Position numbers and translations under genes: made by a program. This document shows, piece by piece, positions 12,216-22,755 of a DNA stretch of 64,000 nt. Under the pieces are notes generated by a model. That model worked only from the letters and a program-made list of their open reading frames with translations, was not told the origin of the DNA and searched no databases. The DNA comes from Trogon surrucura (lineage: Eukaryota; Chordata; Aves; Trogoniformes; Trogonidae): positions 41,259,898 to 41,323,897 of the forward strand of contig CM036617.1 in NCBI GenBank assembly GCA_020746105.1. The letters are read 5' to 3'. Numbering within the stretch: the first letter of the stretch is position 1; each line of letters begins with the position of its first letter.

Positions 12216-14867
12216 GCATAATGAGTTTGTATGAGTTTATTTATTATTACTGTCCCCAAGATGTCATCTCCACTTCTAGGCAGTTCCAGGAACATTACAG
12301 GTAACAGTATCACGCATTTAAATTTTTGCTGTATTCCAGAAACATGGCTCAATACATTGTAGGAGGATACTGTGAAAGTCTCATGATTCAGAGTCGTGGT
12401 TTTCTAGTGTTCGTAAATATTATTGTGTATCTAAGGTATCATAATGTAAGAACAACTGCCAGTTTAGAAATGCAGAATCATTAAAAAGGACTAGTCTGGC
12501 CACTTATTAAAATGGTAGCTTTCGTGATGGAATATATGCATGTTCTTGATGATCTAGTCCCTGGATTTTATTTTAGCAAACAGCTGAGTTTCTTGCACTG
12601 ATATTTTCCGGGATAGGCAGAAACTAGTTATTGTGAGTTTGAGTTTCTGATTGCTTTCTCTGTGACCACTCTTCGCTCTGTAAGAATGACTGCTGGGTTC
12701 TGGTAATTGTGCCTTGTGTATGCTGATGATATGTCTATAAAATCTTAGAAACACGCTCTTCTATGATGCTTTTTTGCTTTGTATTGTCAAAAGCTCATGC
12801 TTAATTACTGACACGGGCATTGCCTTTGGTCATGAACAATAAATCAACAACACAAGGTGGATAATAAGGGGGTACTCATGCACCTGAAATGGTAACTTTT
12901 GGTTTTCATTTCAAAGCATTTCAATAATTTCTTCAACAATTTCACAGGCTAAAGTTGGCTTAAGTCAACCTGAAAGCCAAGACAAGTGAGATCTCGACAA
13001 TGTCTGTCCAGCTCTAGCAAACTGAATTAATGTTAATCCAGTGAGCCAGAAAAACAAGGAAACAAACATGAACCTTATTTGTGAACCTAATTATTGCTAG
13101 CTGCAAAATTTCATAGTAGATTTGAGGTTGGAGACCAGAAGATGATAGAAACCCTGGTGACAAATGCTAATTGGTCTTAAATGAAGAGTAAGTCAAAGAA
13201 ATCAGGCCTGGAACTACATTCCTAGTGAGGAACTACATTCCTAATGGCAGCTTGTGCTAAAAATCTAAAAAGTAATAAATAACAAAAGTGATAACCTCTT
13301 AGGTGTAAGATGTGAACATGTGTTAGTGGACATCTGACGCTGTACAGGGCTGAGCCTGGATTTGAACTACTGCACGTAGAAGCTGGGATCCCAGACTGCA
13401 TGTGTGCCGTTCCTCTGGGTTCATGATCTCAGTGAACCAGAGGGGCAGTACTGGTGTTAGTCTGAAGTGTGTCTCTGTTGTAGAATTAAAATAATAAACT
13501 AGAAATTGCTCTCCACCTACTAGATGAATTTTACAGTATATATCATTGAATCATGTGTTTTTCTTCTTGTGGCCACCTCATCTTTAACTGCTTGTGACAA
13601 GCTTTTCATGGTACCTTCTCTTCTTCTATTGAAAGAAACTATTATATGTTAACATATATACACTCTATTCGGATATATAATGTTTGAAATATTGGTTTAT
13701 GAATTTTCTTTTGCCTCCAAACTTGTTGAAGCAGAAAGTTTCCAAAGAATATCTGAATCTGAAGGATTCCCAGGAACCCAGAGGATAGTAATGAATGCAT
13801 ATTAAAGATTCAGTTCCCGTATGTTCCTGCCTGAGTAACTTAGAATTTGTGACATCCAACACTATGGTGATTTCATTTGCTTTTATCTCTCTTTCCTTAT
13901 GCATTTCATCTTCCTATGATATACTGACTGGCATGCAGTTTATAGAGTTTGGGCCAGAGCTACCAATTTTGTGTTGAGTGAGAATCTTTGTGTTTTTCCT
14001 GAAGAACCAGTAAGCAACAGATGGCAAAAAATGATCAATTTTTATGTAAGTGGGATGATTTGCAAAATACTATACAAATCAAACTTTCTGGAAGCAAAGA
14101 TTTTCTTAGAAACACCTGATAGTTCTTTTCACCTTGAGGAATAACTACTTCAGAAAAAGGAAAAAAAAAAAAAAGCACAAGAAAAAGCAAAACAAAAAAA
14201 GCTCTCAGCGATGAAATATAGTAGAAGTAAGGACTTGGAACCTTATGTTTTTCCTACAGTTTCTGAAGAATAGATGTGCTTTCTCTCTACCTCTTTTAGA
14301 TTCTGGGTTTTGACTAATGATTTCTTAACTAGTGAACAGGAGAGATTTTGTATTTTAAGACTGTGTGTTTCATTTAGTTCCAAGTTTCAAAGAGAATCCA
14401 AAGAAGTTTTAAATAATGTCAGAACACTTTGAAATTAAAAATGTAGGTACTTAAGGAAGTGTTTCTTTCTCCACCACCAAAAATAAATCACACATCACCT
14501 TTAGGAAAAAAAATAATTTGAAACAGAAGGAAAAAAAAAAAAGTATTACTTTCTAAATCTATATGTTAGAAATATCATAATGTTTTCATTTTATAAAAAA
14601 AATAAGATTATTTTTATTTATTGAAGCAGTTATGAAATTATTGCAGACAATGTACAAGGATTTTTTATATCGTTATCCTGTTTAATATTTAGTCACAAAG
14701 AAAAAAACAGTTTATGATTTCCTGAGTATTCAGAAAAACATAAAATCCAATGGTTAGATGGAAGACATATCAGAGTTTGTTTACAATTTCCTTTATTTAC
14801 TACCATTTTTTTTATGCTATATGTTAAATCACAAAACCCTCTCACCCTTTTCTACTTTAAAGCACTT
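12216..14867. other. AT-rich DNA with two small local structures
   Basis: No gene is seen. A 19-bp tandem duplication starts GGAACTACATTCCTA at 13210-13228 and 13229-13247. A near-perfect inverted repeat lies at 13412-13422 and 13434-13443 (CCTCTGGGTTC / GAACCAGAGG, one bulged base, 11-nt loop). Poly-A runs occur near 14160 and 14530. Confidence 0.5.
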
Positions 14868-15344
14868 TAATGAGTAGAAAAAAAGCATTAGGCTTCTACA
14901 GGTATGTGATCCAGAAAAGGAAGGTTAAAGAAAGTGTATCCCCCGTGGTGAATACGGACGGCAAGCTCGTAACAATAGATGATGAGAAGACTGAGGTTCT
15001 CAACACCTTTTTTTACCTCATTCTTCACTGTCAACTTGTCTCCTCACAGCTGCCAAGCTGAAGCACCACGAAATGGTGACCAAGCAGATAAAGCCCTTGC
15101 AACTGTAAGTGAAGATCAGGTTTGTGACCACCTGATGAATCTGAAGATACACAAGTCTGTGAGACCTGATGAGATGCATCCCAGCATCCTGAGGGAATTG
15201 ACTGATGTAGTTGCCAAGACACTCTTCATTGTACTCATGACAGTCCCACGAAGTCCCTGGTGACTGGAAGAAAGGAAGCACTACATCTTTAAAGAGGGTA
15301 AAAAGGAAGACACTGGGAACTACTGTCTGGGTAGCCTCACCTTT

Positions 15345-16025
15345 GTGCTTGGGAAGATCATGGAACAGATCCTCCTAGAGGTTCTGCTAAGGCACATAGA
15401 GGACAAGGAGGTGATTCAAGACAGCCAACATGGCTTCACCAAGGGCAAATCCTGCCTGATCAATGTTGTGGTTTTCTATAATGGAGTGACTACATCAGTG
15501 GACAAGGGAAAAGCAATGAATGTCTTGTATCTGGACTTCTACATGGGATTTGACATAGTTTCTCATGACATCCTTCTCTCTAAATTAGAGAGATACGTAT
15601 TTGAAAAGTGGAATGATAGATGGGTAGGGAATTGGTTGGATGGTCATACCCAGTGTGTTGTGGTCAATGGTTCTATATCCAGATGGAGAAAGGTGACAAG
15701 TGGTGTCCCTCAGGGGTCTGTGCTGGGACCAGTGCTTTTCAAAATCATCATCAATAACATAGACCATAGGATCGAGTGCACCCTTAGCAAGTTTGCAGAT
15801 GACACCAAGCTGAGTGGTGCAGTCAACATGCCACAGGGACATGACGTCCTCCAGGGCAATGTGGACAAGCTGGAGAAGCCCATGGGCCCACTTGTCATGG
15901 CTAAGTGTAAGTTCCTGCACCTGGGTCAGGGCAATCACCAATACAACCCGAGGGATGTTGTGATACAGAGCAGCCCTGTGGACTTGAGAGTGTTGGTGGA
16001 CAAAAAACTGGATATGAGTCACTAA
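15345..16025 (+). pseudogene. CR1 ORF2 reverse-transcriptase remnant
   Basis: This 226-codon frame is the core of the polymerase domain of the host CR1. It would copy CR1 RNA by target-primed reverse transcription. [10 protein letters not shown] and [11 protein letters not shown] are intact, as is FADD with the catalytic Asp pair. The first catalytic motif reads LDFYMGFD in place of the usual LDFSKAFD, and the frame then stops (DMSH, then TAA at 16023), resuming in another frame at 16029. The upstream part (14870-15263) is split between two frames. It is therefore dead coding sequence. Frames on the opposite strand here (15585-16175) are shadows. Confidence 0.85.
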
Positions 16026-16446
16026 TGTGTGCTTGCAGCCCAGAAGGCAAATTGCATCCTGGGCTGCAACAAAAGAAGTGTGGCTAGCAGATTGAGAGAA
16101 ATGATTCTGCCCCTCTACTCTGCTCCAGTGAGACCTCACCTGGAGTATTGTGTCCAGCTGTGGAGCCCTCAGCATAAGAAGGATGTATCCCTGTTAGAGG
16201 GGTTCCAGAGGAGGGCCACAAAAATAACTGAATGGATGGACCACCTCTCCTACGAGGACAGGTTGAGAGAGTTGGGGTTGTTCAGCCTGGAGAAAATCTC
16301 ATAGTAGCCTTCCAGTATCTGAAGAAGGCCTACAGGAAAGCTGGAGAGGGACTGTTTGCAAGAGAGTGTAGTGACAGGATGAGGAGAAATGGTTTTAAAC
16401 TAGAGCAGGGTAGATTTAGACTAGATGTTAGAAAAAAAGTTATTTA

Positions 16447-16451
16447 CAAGG
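16447..16451. repeat. Target-site duplication of LTR A, left copy
   Basis: CAAGG immediately precedes the TGTTGTGGG terminus. The identical five bases follow the other terminus at 20682-20686, exactly where the CR1 reading resumes. Confidence 0.9.
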
Positions 16452-16657
16452 TGTTGTGGGTTAGGGCTGAGCCGGCCACTAACGTGGACAGACGTTCTCT
16501 AACCCCCTCTTCCCCCCTGCAAAACGGGAAGAGAAAAGGGAATGAGGCAGAGAGACTTACTGGTTAGGGAAGGAAAACTAGAACAGCTTTAATGAAAATA
16601 ATAGAAATAATGGTGAAAAGATAAAAGTAAAGAACTATATACAACTTTAGATAGTAG

Positions 16658-16664
16658 CCCGATA
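16658..16664. repeat. Target-site duplication of nested CR1, left copy
   Basis: CCCGATA at 16658-16664 precedes the CR1 tail and recurs at 18902-18908, immediately beyond the CR1 5' end. LTR A then continues with GCAATCACTACTGG. Confidence 0.85.
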
Positions 16665-18901
16665 TCATAGAATCATAGAATCATAGAATCATAGAATGTT
16701 AGGGATTGGAAGGGACCTCGAAAGATCATCAAGTCCAATCACCCTGCCAGAGTAGGAATGCCTAGACTATGCCACACAGGAACGTGTCCAGGCAGGTCTT
16801 GAATGTCTCCAGAGAAGGAGACTCCACAATCTCCCTGGGCAGCCTGTTCCAGGGCTCCGTCACCCTCACTGAGAAGAAGTTTCTTCTCGAGTTTAAGCGG
16901 AACCTCTTATGTTCCAGTTTCAGCCCATTACCCCTTGTCCTATCAGTGGTTGTCACCGAGAAGAGCCTGGCTCCATCCTCGTGACACTCACCCTTGATAT
17001 ATTTGTAAACATTAATGAGGTCACCCCTCAGCCTCCTCTTCTCCAAACTAAAGAGCCCCAGCTCCTTCAGTCTTTTCTCATAAGGGAGATGCTCCACTCC
17101 CTTAATCATCCTAGTTGCCCTGTGCTGGACTCTCTCCAGCAGTTCCCTGTCTTTCTTGAACTGAGGGGCCCAGAACTGGACACAGTATTCCAGATGGGGT
17201 CTCACCAGGGCAGAGTAGAGGGGAAGGAGAACCTCTCTCGACCTACTAACCACCCTCCCTCTAATACACCCCAGGATGCCATTGGCCTTCCTGGCCACAA
17301 GGCCACAGTGCTGGCTCATGGTCATCCTGCTGTCCACCAAGACTCCCAGGTCCCTTTCCCCTACACTACTCTCTAATAAGTCATTCCCCAACTTATACTG
17401 GAACCTGGGGTTGTTCCTACCCAGATGCAAGACCCTACATTTACCCTTGTTATATTTCATTAAATTTTTCCCCGCCCAACGCTCCAGCCTGTCCAGGTCT
17501 CGCTGGATGGCAGCACAGCCTTCTGGTGTGTCAGCCACTCCTCCCAGCTTGGTGTCATCAGCAAATTTGCTGATAGTACTCTCTAGTCCCTCATCCAAGT
17601 CATCGATGAATATATTGAATAATACTGGTCCCAGTACCGACCCTTGAGGCACTCCACTGGATACAGGTCTCCAACCAGACTCTGCCCCATTGACCAAAAC
17701 TCTTTGGCTTCTTCCCCTCAGCCAGTTCACAGTCCACCTCACTACCCGAGAGTCTAGACCACACTTCTGCAGTTTAGCAGCAAGGATGCTGTGGGAGACT
17801 GTGTCAAATGCTTTACTGAAGTCAAGGTAGACCACATCCACCGCTCGGCCATCATCTATCCACCTTGTTATATCCTCATAAAAGGCTATGAGGTTAGTCA
17901 AGCACGACTTCCCTTTGGTGAAGCCATGTTGACTGTCTCTAATGACCCTCTTATCCCTGATATGCCTTGAGATGGCACCAAGGATAAGTCGTTCCATCAC
18001 TTTCCCAGGGATGGAGGTGAGGCTGACCGGTCTATAGTTACCCGGGTCCTCCTTCTTGCCCTTTTTGAAGACTGGAGTGACATTTGCTTCCCTCCAGTCC
18101 TCAGGCACCTCTCCCGTCTCCCAAGACTTGGCAAAGATGATGGAGAGTGGTCTAGCAATGACATCAGCCAGCTCCCTCAGCACCCGTGGATGCATCCCGT
18201 CTGGACCCATGGATTTATGGATGTTCAGATTGCTTAATTGGTCCCTAATCCAGTCCTCATTGACTAAAGCATACTCCTCCACTGCCCTGACTTCCTCTGG
18301 GGCCTCAGGGGAATGGGGCTCCTCAGGACAGCCTCCGGCAGAGTAGACAGAGGCAAAGAAGGCATTCAGTAACTCTGCCTTCTCTGTATCATGTGTCACC
18401 AAGGCACCCACCTCATTCATCAGTGGGCCTACATTGCCTCTGGTGTTAGTTTTATCTGCCACGTATTTGAAAAAGCTCTTCCTGTTGTCCTTGACCCCTC
18501 TCGCCAGGTTCAATTCTAGGGAGGCCTTTGCTTTCCTAGTTGCCTCCCTACACCCACGGACAACAGCCTTATATTCTTCCCAAGTGGCCAGCCCTGCCTT
18601 CCAAGATCTGTAAATTCTCCTCTTGCCCTTGAGCTTACCCAACAGATCTCTGTTTAGCCACGCAGGTCTCCTGGCTCCCTTCCTTGACTTCCTACGTGTC
18701 GGGATGCTCTGATCTTGAGCACGGTAGAAGCAGTCCCTGAACGCTAACCAACTGTCTTGGGCCCCTTTACCTTCAAACAGCCTTGCCCATGGGATTTTCT
18801 CTAGTAATTGCTTGAAAAATCCAAAGTTTGCCTTGGCAAAGTCCAGGGTTGCAATTCTGCTTGCTATTTTGTTTCTGCTACATGAGATCCTGACTCCCTC
18901 C
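16665..18901 (-). mobile_element. Young CR1 LINE nested in LTR A
   Basis: This 2.2-kb CR1 is on the - strand. Its 3' tail of repeated TCATAGAA units is at 16665-16697. It runs through the 3' UTR and ORF2 to a 5' truncation at 18901, and 7-bp copies of CCCGATA flank it. It is nearly identical over the shared part to the + strand copy at 50437-51152 (only scattered substitutions and one short deletion seen by eye), so the subfamily was active fairly recently. It lacks ORF1, the endonuclease domain and the 5' promoter region, so it is not autonomous. Confidence 0.95.
16762..18901 (-). CDS. CR1 ORF2, 5'-truncated but open reverse transcriptase
   Basis: About 712 sense codons run without a stop to TAG at 16762. 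The frame enters from the flank; a TTG at 18910-18912 lies in LTR A, so there is no natural start. By residue count from that TTG: residues 10-160 are the linker after the endonuclease (starting where the endonuclease ends, RISCSRNK), and the polymerase spans about 230-560. That includes [17 protein letters not shown] (232-248), [14 protein letters not shown] with Asp364 and Asp370, [11 protein letters not shown] (419-429) and FADD (450-453) with both catalytic Asp. The C-terminal CR1 region follows ([38 protein letters not shown]). Known CR1 ORF2 proteins have an N-terminal endonuclease of roughly 230 residues, missing here. No promoter is seen. Confidence 0.8.
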
Positions 18902-18908
18902 CCCGATA
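18902..18908. repeat. Target-site duplication of nested CR1, right copy
   Basis: The second copy of CCCGATA, after which LTR A sequence resumes without loss. Confidence 0.85.
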
Positions 18909-19899
18909 GCAATCACTACTGGTGCTGCAGAGCAGGAGGCACTGGGGAAGCCCCAGGCTCAGCGGCAGCGGGAGCTGGATACAGGGAGCTGGATTCGGGA
19001 ACTCAGGATCCGGATCAAAAGCAGGAGGTCAGATGGAGTCCTCTCTGGACACTGGTCATTGCAGAAAAAGGAGAGCGAAAAGGCCGAAAAGGGCAGCGAA
19101 AAAAGGGACGAAACTCCCGTGATCACTCAATTTATACTAAATATGACGTATATGGGATGGAATACTCTCATTGGTCACCTGTCCTGCCTATTACCCCCCG
19201 GAGGTGCCACCTTTTACTTCCTTGTGCCCGCCTCTTACTACCCAGCACCCCCAGTGTGGCACACAAGAGCCAGCAGTGGCCTTGGTCACTATGGGAATAA
19301 GTATCAGCAAGAGCCTTTCTACATACCAGTCCCAGGCAGTGACTGTAAACATCACATGTTATCACTGCCAGTAACACACACTGTCTGAAAAAACATGTTG
19401 CTGACTTCAGAACATGCAATCTTTTAGAAGACATGTTTTGGTTTGGCCTGGCCGGATTTTGGTGGCGGGGCAGGGAGCTGCAGGGTGGCTTCTACAAGAA
19501 GCTGCTAGAAGCTCCCCAAGTTTGATAGAGCCAATGCCAACCTGCTCCAAAGAGGGACCCGCTGCTGACCAAGGCTGAGCCTATCAGTAAAGTGATAGCA
19601 GAGGAACGCCTCTGTGAAAAACATATTTAAGAATGGGAAAAAGAACTGCACCGTAACAACTGGCACAGAGATGGAGGAGTGAGAATTTGTGCAGACACCA
19701 AGGCCAGTGAAGAAGGAGGGGAGGGAGGATGAGCTCCAGGCGTTGGAGCAGAAAGAGTCCCCAGGGTCCGTGGTGAAGACCATGGTGAAGTGGGTTGTCC
19801 CCCTGCAGCCCATGGGCGAGGTGCAGATGTCCACCGTGAGGATCACTGCGTAGATGTCCACCGAGGACTCCACGCCATGTGGGTGGATGCCTGAAGGGG

Positions 19900-20150
19900 C
19901 TGTAGCCCATGGGAAGCCCGCATCAGAGCAAGTCGCTGCTGGAACCTGTAGCCCGTGGAAGAGAGGAATGCTCACACTGGAGCAGGTTGGCCGATGGGAC
20001 TTTCGGGACACTGCGGGTGGCTCACACTGGAGCAGTTTCCGCTGAAGGACTGTGCCTCAGACTCACGAGGGGTGGGCTGCCCCTCGTGAGGTGTGTCACG
20101 TTGGGCAGTTTGTGATGAATTGCCCTTCGTGGGGCAACTCACACCGGAGA
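19900..20150 (+). repeat. Short repeated units in LTR B
   Basis: GCTCACACTGGAGCAG occurs at 19970 and again exactly 50 bp later at 20020, with a diverged third copy (CTCACACCGGAGAAG) at 20138. CTGTAGCCCATGGGAAG at 19900 and CTGTAGCCCGTGGAAG at 19946 are a second pair. The pattern is a decayed tandem array. Confidence 0.8.
20062..20090. repeat. Perfect 11-bp inverted repeat in LTR B
   Basis: CTCACGAGGGG (20062-20072) and CCCCTCGTGAG (20080-20090) are exact reverse complements around a 7-nt loop. This would form a GC-rich hairpin in DNA or RNA. Confidence 0.9.
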
Positions 20151-20681
20151 AGAGAGCGTGAAGCTTGTCTCCCGTGAGAGGGACCCCACAATGGCCCTGG
20201 GGAAGAGCGAAGAGTCCTCCCCTGGAATGAAGAAGCGGTGAAACCAACGTCGGATGAACTGACTGTAACCCCCATTCCCTGTCCCCCTGCGCCGCTCGGG
20301 GGGAGGAGGTGGAGAAACCGGGATTGATGTTAAGCCCAGTAAGAAGGGAGGGATGGGAGGAAGGTGTTCTGCTTTTAAGATCTGTTTGCTCTTTCTTACT
20401 TCTCACTAGTCCTCTCTGATTAATTCTTTTAATAAATGTACTTAATTTCCCTAAAATTGAGTCTGTTTTGCCTGGGACGGTAAATGAGAGTGGTCTCCCT
20501 GTCCTTTTTTGCAAACCCTGAGCCCTTGGAAATATTTTCTCCCCCTGTCTAGCAGTGAAGGGGGAGTGAGTGAGCGGCTGTGTGGGTACCTGGTGGCTGA
20601 CCAGGGTCAAACCACGACAGACACTAAACTGGAAAGTAAAAATCACTACACAGGACTGGGTTTTTAGCTAAACCCAGGACA

Positions 20682-20890
20682 CAAGGAAGATGGTGAAACA
20701 CTGGAACAGGTTGCCCAGAGAGGTGATGAAGGCTCCATCCCTGGAGGCATTCAAGGTCAGGCTCGGTGAGGCTCTGAGCAGCCTAATCTAGTTGTGGATG
20801 TCCCCACTCACTGCAGGAGGGTTGAACTAGATGACCTTTGACAGTCCCTTCCAGCCCACCATATTCTAGAATTCTATGAAAGCCCAGGCA
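20682..20890 (+). mobile_element. CR1 LINE, right part of the nest host
   Basis: This continues the CR1 of 14868-16451. It begins with the second CAAGG copy (20682-20686), then AAGATGGTGAAACACTGG (region before NRLPRE), GCCCAGAGAGGTGATGAAGG, the 3' UTR with CTAGATGACCTTTGACAG and TCCCTTCCAGCCCACC, and a short ATTCTAGAATTCTATGA tail. Confidence 0.93.
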
Positions 20891-20894
20891 TGCA

Positions 20895-21972
20895 CAAGAA
20901 TCATAAAATCATAGAATCAGAGAATCATAGGATGTTATGGGTTGGAAGGGTCCTCTAGAGATCATCTAGTCCAAACCCTTACCAGAGCAGGATCATCTAG
21001 GGCAGCCACACAGAAACTCATCCAGGCAGGTTTTGAAAGTCTTCAGAGAAGGAGACCCCACAACCTCCCTGGGCAGTCTATTCCAGTGTTCTGTCACTCT
21101 CACAGTAAAGAGGTTTCTCCTCATGTTGAGGTGGAACTTCCTGTGTTCTAACTTAAACCCACTATTCCTTGTTTTATTACTGGACACCACTGAGAAGAGA
21201 TTGTCTCCTTCCCCTTGACACCCACCCCTCAGATATTTATACGTGTTAATAAGGTCCCCTCTAAGCCTTCTCCTTTCAAGGCTAAACAGCCCCAGTTCTC
21301 TTAGTTTCTCTTCATAGGAGAAATGTTCCTTAATCATCCTCATAACTCTCTGTTGGACTCTCTCCAGTAGGTCTCTGTCTCTATTGAATTGGAGAGCCCA
21401 AAACTAGACACGGTATTCCAGGTGTGGTCTCACCAGGGCAGAATAGAGGGCGAGGAGCACCTCTCTAGACCTGCTGGACACACTTTTTTTAATGTACCCG
21501 AGAATCCCATTGGCCCTCTTGGCCATAAGGGCACATTGTTGTCCTATGGACAACTTATCGTCCACTAGGACTCCAAGGCCTTTCTCCACGGGGCTGCTTA
21601 CCAGCAACACATCCCCTAATCTGTACTGGTGCCTGGTGCTATTCCTCCCCACATGCAGAACTCTACACTTTTCCTTATTGAATGTCATGAGGTTCAACTT
21701 TGCCCAGCTCTCTAACCTGTCCAGATATCATTGGATAGCAGCACAGCCTTCCTGTGTGTCAGCCACCCCTTGAAGTTTTGTATCATCAGTGAACTGGCTG
21801 AGGGTGTATTCTATCCCGTCATCCAGGTCGTTAATGAAGATATTCAACAAAACTGGACCCTCTACTGTTCCCTGGGAACCACCACTGGCCACTTGCCCCC
21901 AAATTGACTGTGTCCTGCTGATCACAATCCTCTGAACTTCTATACCCCAGACTACTTCACCAGTATAACAGC
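20895..21972 (-). mobile_element. CR1 LINE, 3' half, abutting the nest
   Basis: Its 3' tail (AATCATAAAATCATAGAATC) directly follows the 3' end of the host CR1, tail to tail. On the - strand, frames at 21728-21925, 21404-21697 and 20993-21343 give, in order, SGG(S)QGTVEGPVLLNIFINDLDD and FTDDTKL (FADD changed to FTDD), KEKCRVLHVGRN, RPHLEYRV, and [18 protein letters not shown]. Frameshifts separate them, so it is not functional. It belongs to a subfamily distinct from the young copies. Confidence 0.93.
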
Positions 21973-22600
21973 AATTAATGTGATATTCTGAACAAAATCA
22001 AAAGGGAGGAAACTGGATAAACACATGGCTATTACTCCCATGTATATGGTGCAAATATCACATCAGGATGTGAAACAAAGACACATTCTTACATTGTGCT
22101 GCTAATTCATTTATGAAGCAGCCAGTGAATAAGCCTTTCAAAGGAAATGTACTGTCTGATTCGATATTCTGTTATTACAGAGGAGACTTAGTTTAAAGTC
22201 ATTAAATTGAATGAACATTTTGTAACACTGATCAAAATGTACATTTGCATTAACCTTCAAAAACTTTTTTACCTTAAAAATGAAGGAACTTTAAGAACAC
22301 TAAAAAGTACAAAGGAGCGATTAAGTGAATCAGATCCTTACAGATGTCATGGACACCACTGAAAGATACCATAAAGGAGAGATATGCTGGTACATAGCGT
22401 ATGTTAGGGAAGTCTCAGGAGGGATTAAAAAGTGTAAACAGCTAAACAACAAAGACATTTACCAGAGCAGAGAAGTTTTCACTAGATAAGCTGAAGGTGC
22501 AGGAAATTAATAGTAAGGATCATCGACACTTTCAGCTCAAACTAAAACACATAAGTCAGTTCTGTTTGTTGATGTAAGGTGTCTTTGCAAAGAGATATTA
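21973..22600. other. AT-rich DNA, nothing recognised
   Basis: No gene or repeat family is seen between two CR1 copies. Confidence 0.5.
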
Positions 22601-22755
22601 GAATCATAGAATCACAGAATTTCTTAGGTTGGAAGGGACCTTAGAGATCATCTAATGCAACCTCCCTGCCATGGGCAGGGATGCCCTTAACTAGACCAGG
22701 TTGCTCAAGACCTCATCCAACCTGGCCTGGAACATCTCCAGGGAGGGGACATATT
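22601..22755 (-). mobile_element. CR1 LINE 3' end
   Basis: This is an AGAATCATAGAATCACAGAAT tail plus reverse-complement 3' UTR: GGTTGGAAGGGACCTTAGAG, AACCTCCCTGCCATGGGCAG, ACCTGGCCTGGAACATCTCC. Truncated near 22755. Confidence 0.9.

Larger units (their letters stand above)
14868..16451 (+). mobile_element. CR1 LINE, left part of the nest host
   Basis: This + strand CR1 covers the region just before the reverse transcriptase through to the last codons of ORF2. Signatures in order are GFYRYVIQKRKVKESVSP at 14900, [77 protein letters not shown], then [22 protein letters not shown] and RFRLDVRKK. Reading continues after 20682 with the LxRLPRE segment and 3' UTR, so 4.2 kb of later insertions split one element. 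The left 5-bp target copy of LTR A (CAAGG, 16447-16451) lies at its end. Confidence 0.93.
19434..20619 (+). mobile_element. Solo LTR B nested in LTR A
   Basis: This 1.19-kb LTR is on the + strand. Termini are TGTTTTGGTTTGGCCTGG and CAGGGTCAAACCACGACA. GACA lies immediately before (19430-19433) and after (20620-20623); the fifth base matches only if the terminal A is shared. AATAAA at 20431-20436 is followed by a TTGAGTCTG segment and a GTGAGTGAGCGGCTGTG segment, as in the 3' part of a well-known avian ERV LTR type. The U3 has a GC-rich, repeat-bearing region (about 19740-20240). No internal retroviral genes are attached, so it is a solo LTR. The frames at 19505-20646 are not real genes. Confidence 0.85.
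16452..20681 (-). mobile_element. Solo LTR A (ERVL-like), split by two insertions
   Basis: The solo LTR of an endogenous retrovirus, inserted in the + strand CR1. Termini are TGTTGTGGGTTAG on the left and CTAAACCCAGGACA on the right, an imperfect inverted pair with TG...CA ends, flanked by CAAGG on both sides. Sense is probably the - strand: a TATAAA lies at 19131-19136 on that strand, and the block AAATATGACGTATATGGGATGG matches the promoter-proximal segment of a common avian LTR type. Removing the nested CR1 (16665-18908 with one target copy) and LTR B (19434-20623) leaves about 796 bp. No internal gag, pol or env is present. The 5-bp duplication fits ERVL-type integration, but the family is inferred from memory of avian LTRs. 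Confidence 0.85.

Noticed and set aside
15585..16175. 196-codon - strand open frame
   Set aside because: It lies antisense to CR1 ORF2 and has no motifs of its own.
16909..17647. Long + strand open frames (155 and 123 codons)
   Set aside because: They are shadows of the CR1 reverse-transcriptase frame on the - strand.
19505..20646. Open frames of 168 and 224 codons on the - strand of LTR B
   Set aside because: They lie antisense in a solo LTR, show no retroviral or cellular motif, and GC-rich sequence favours long open frames by chance.
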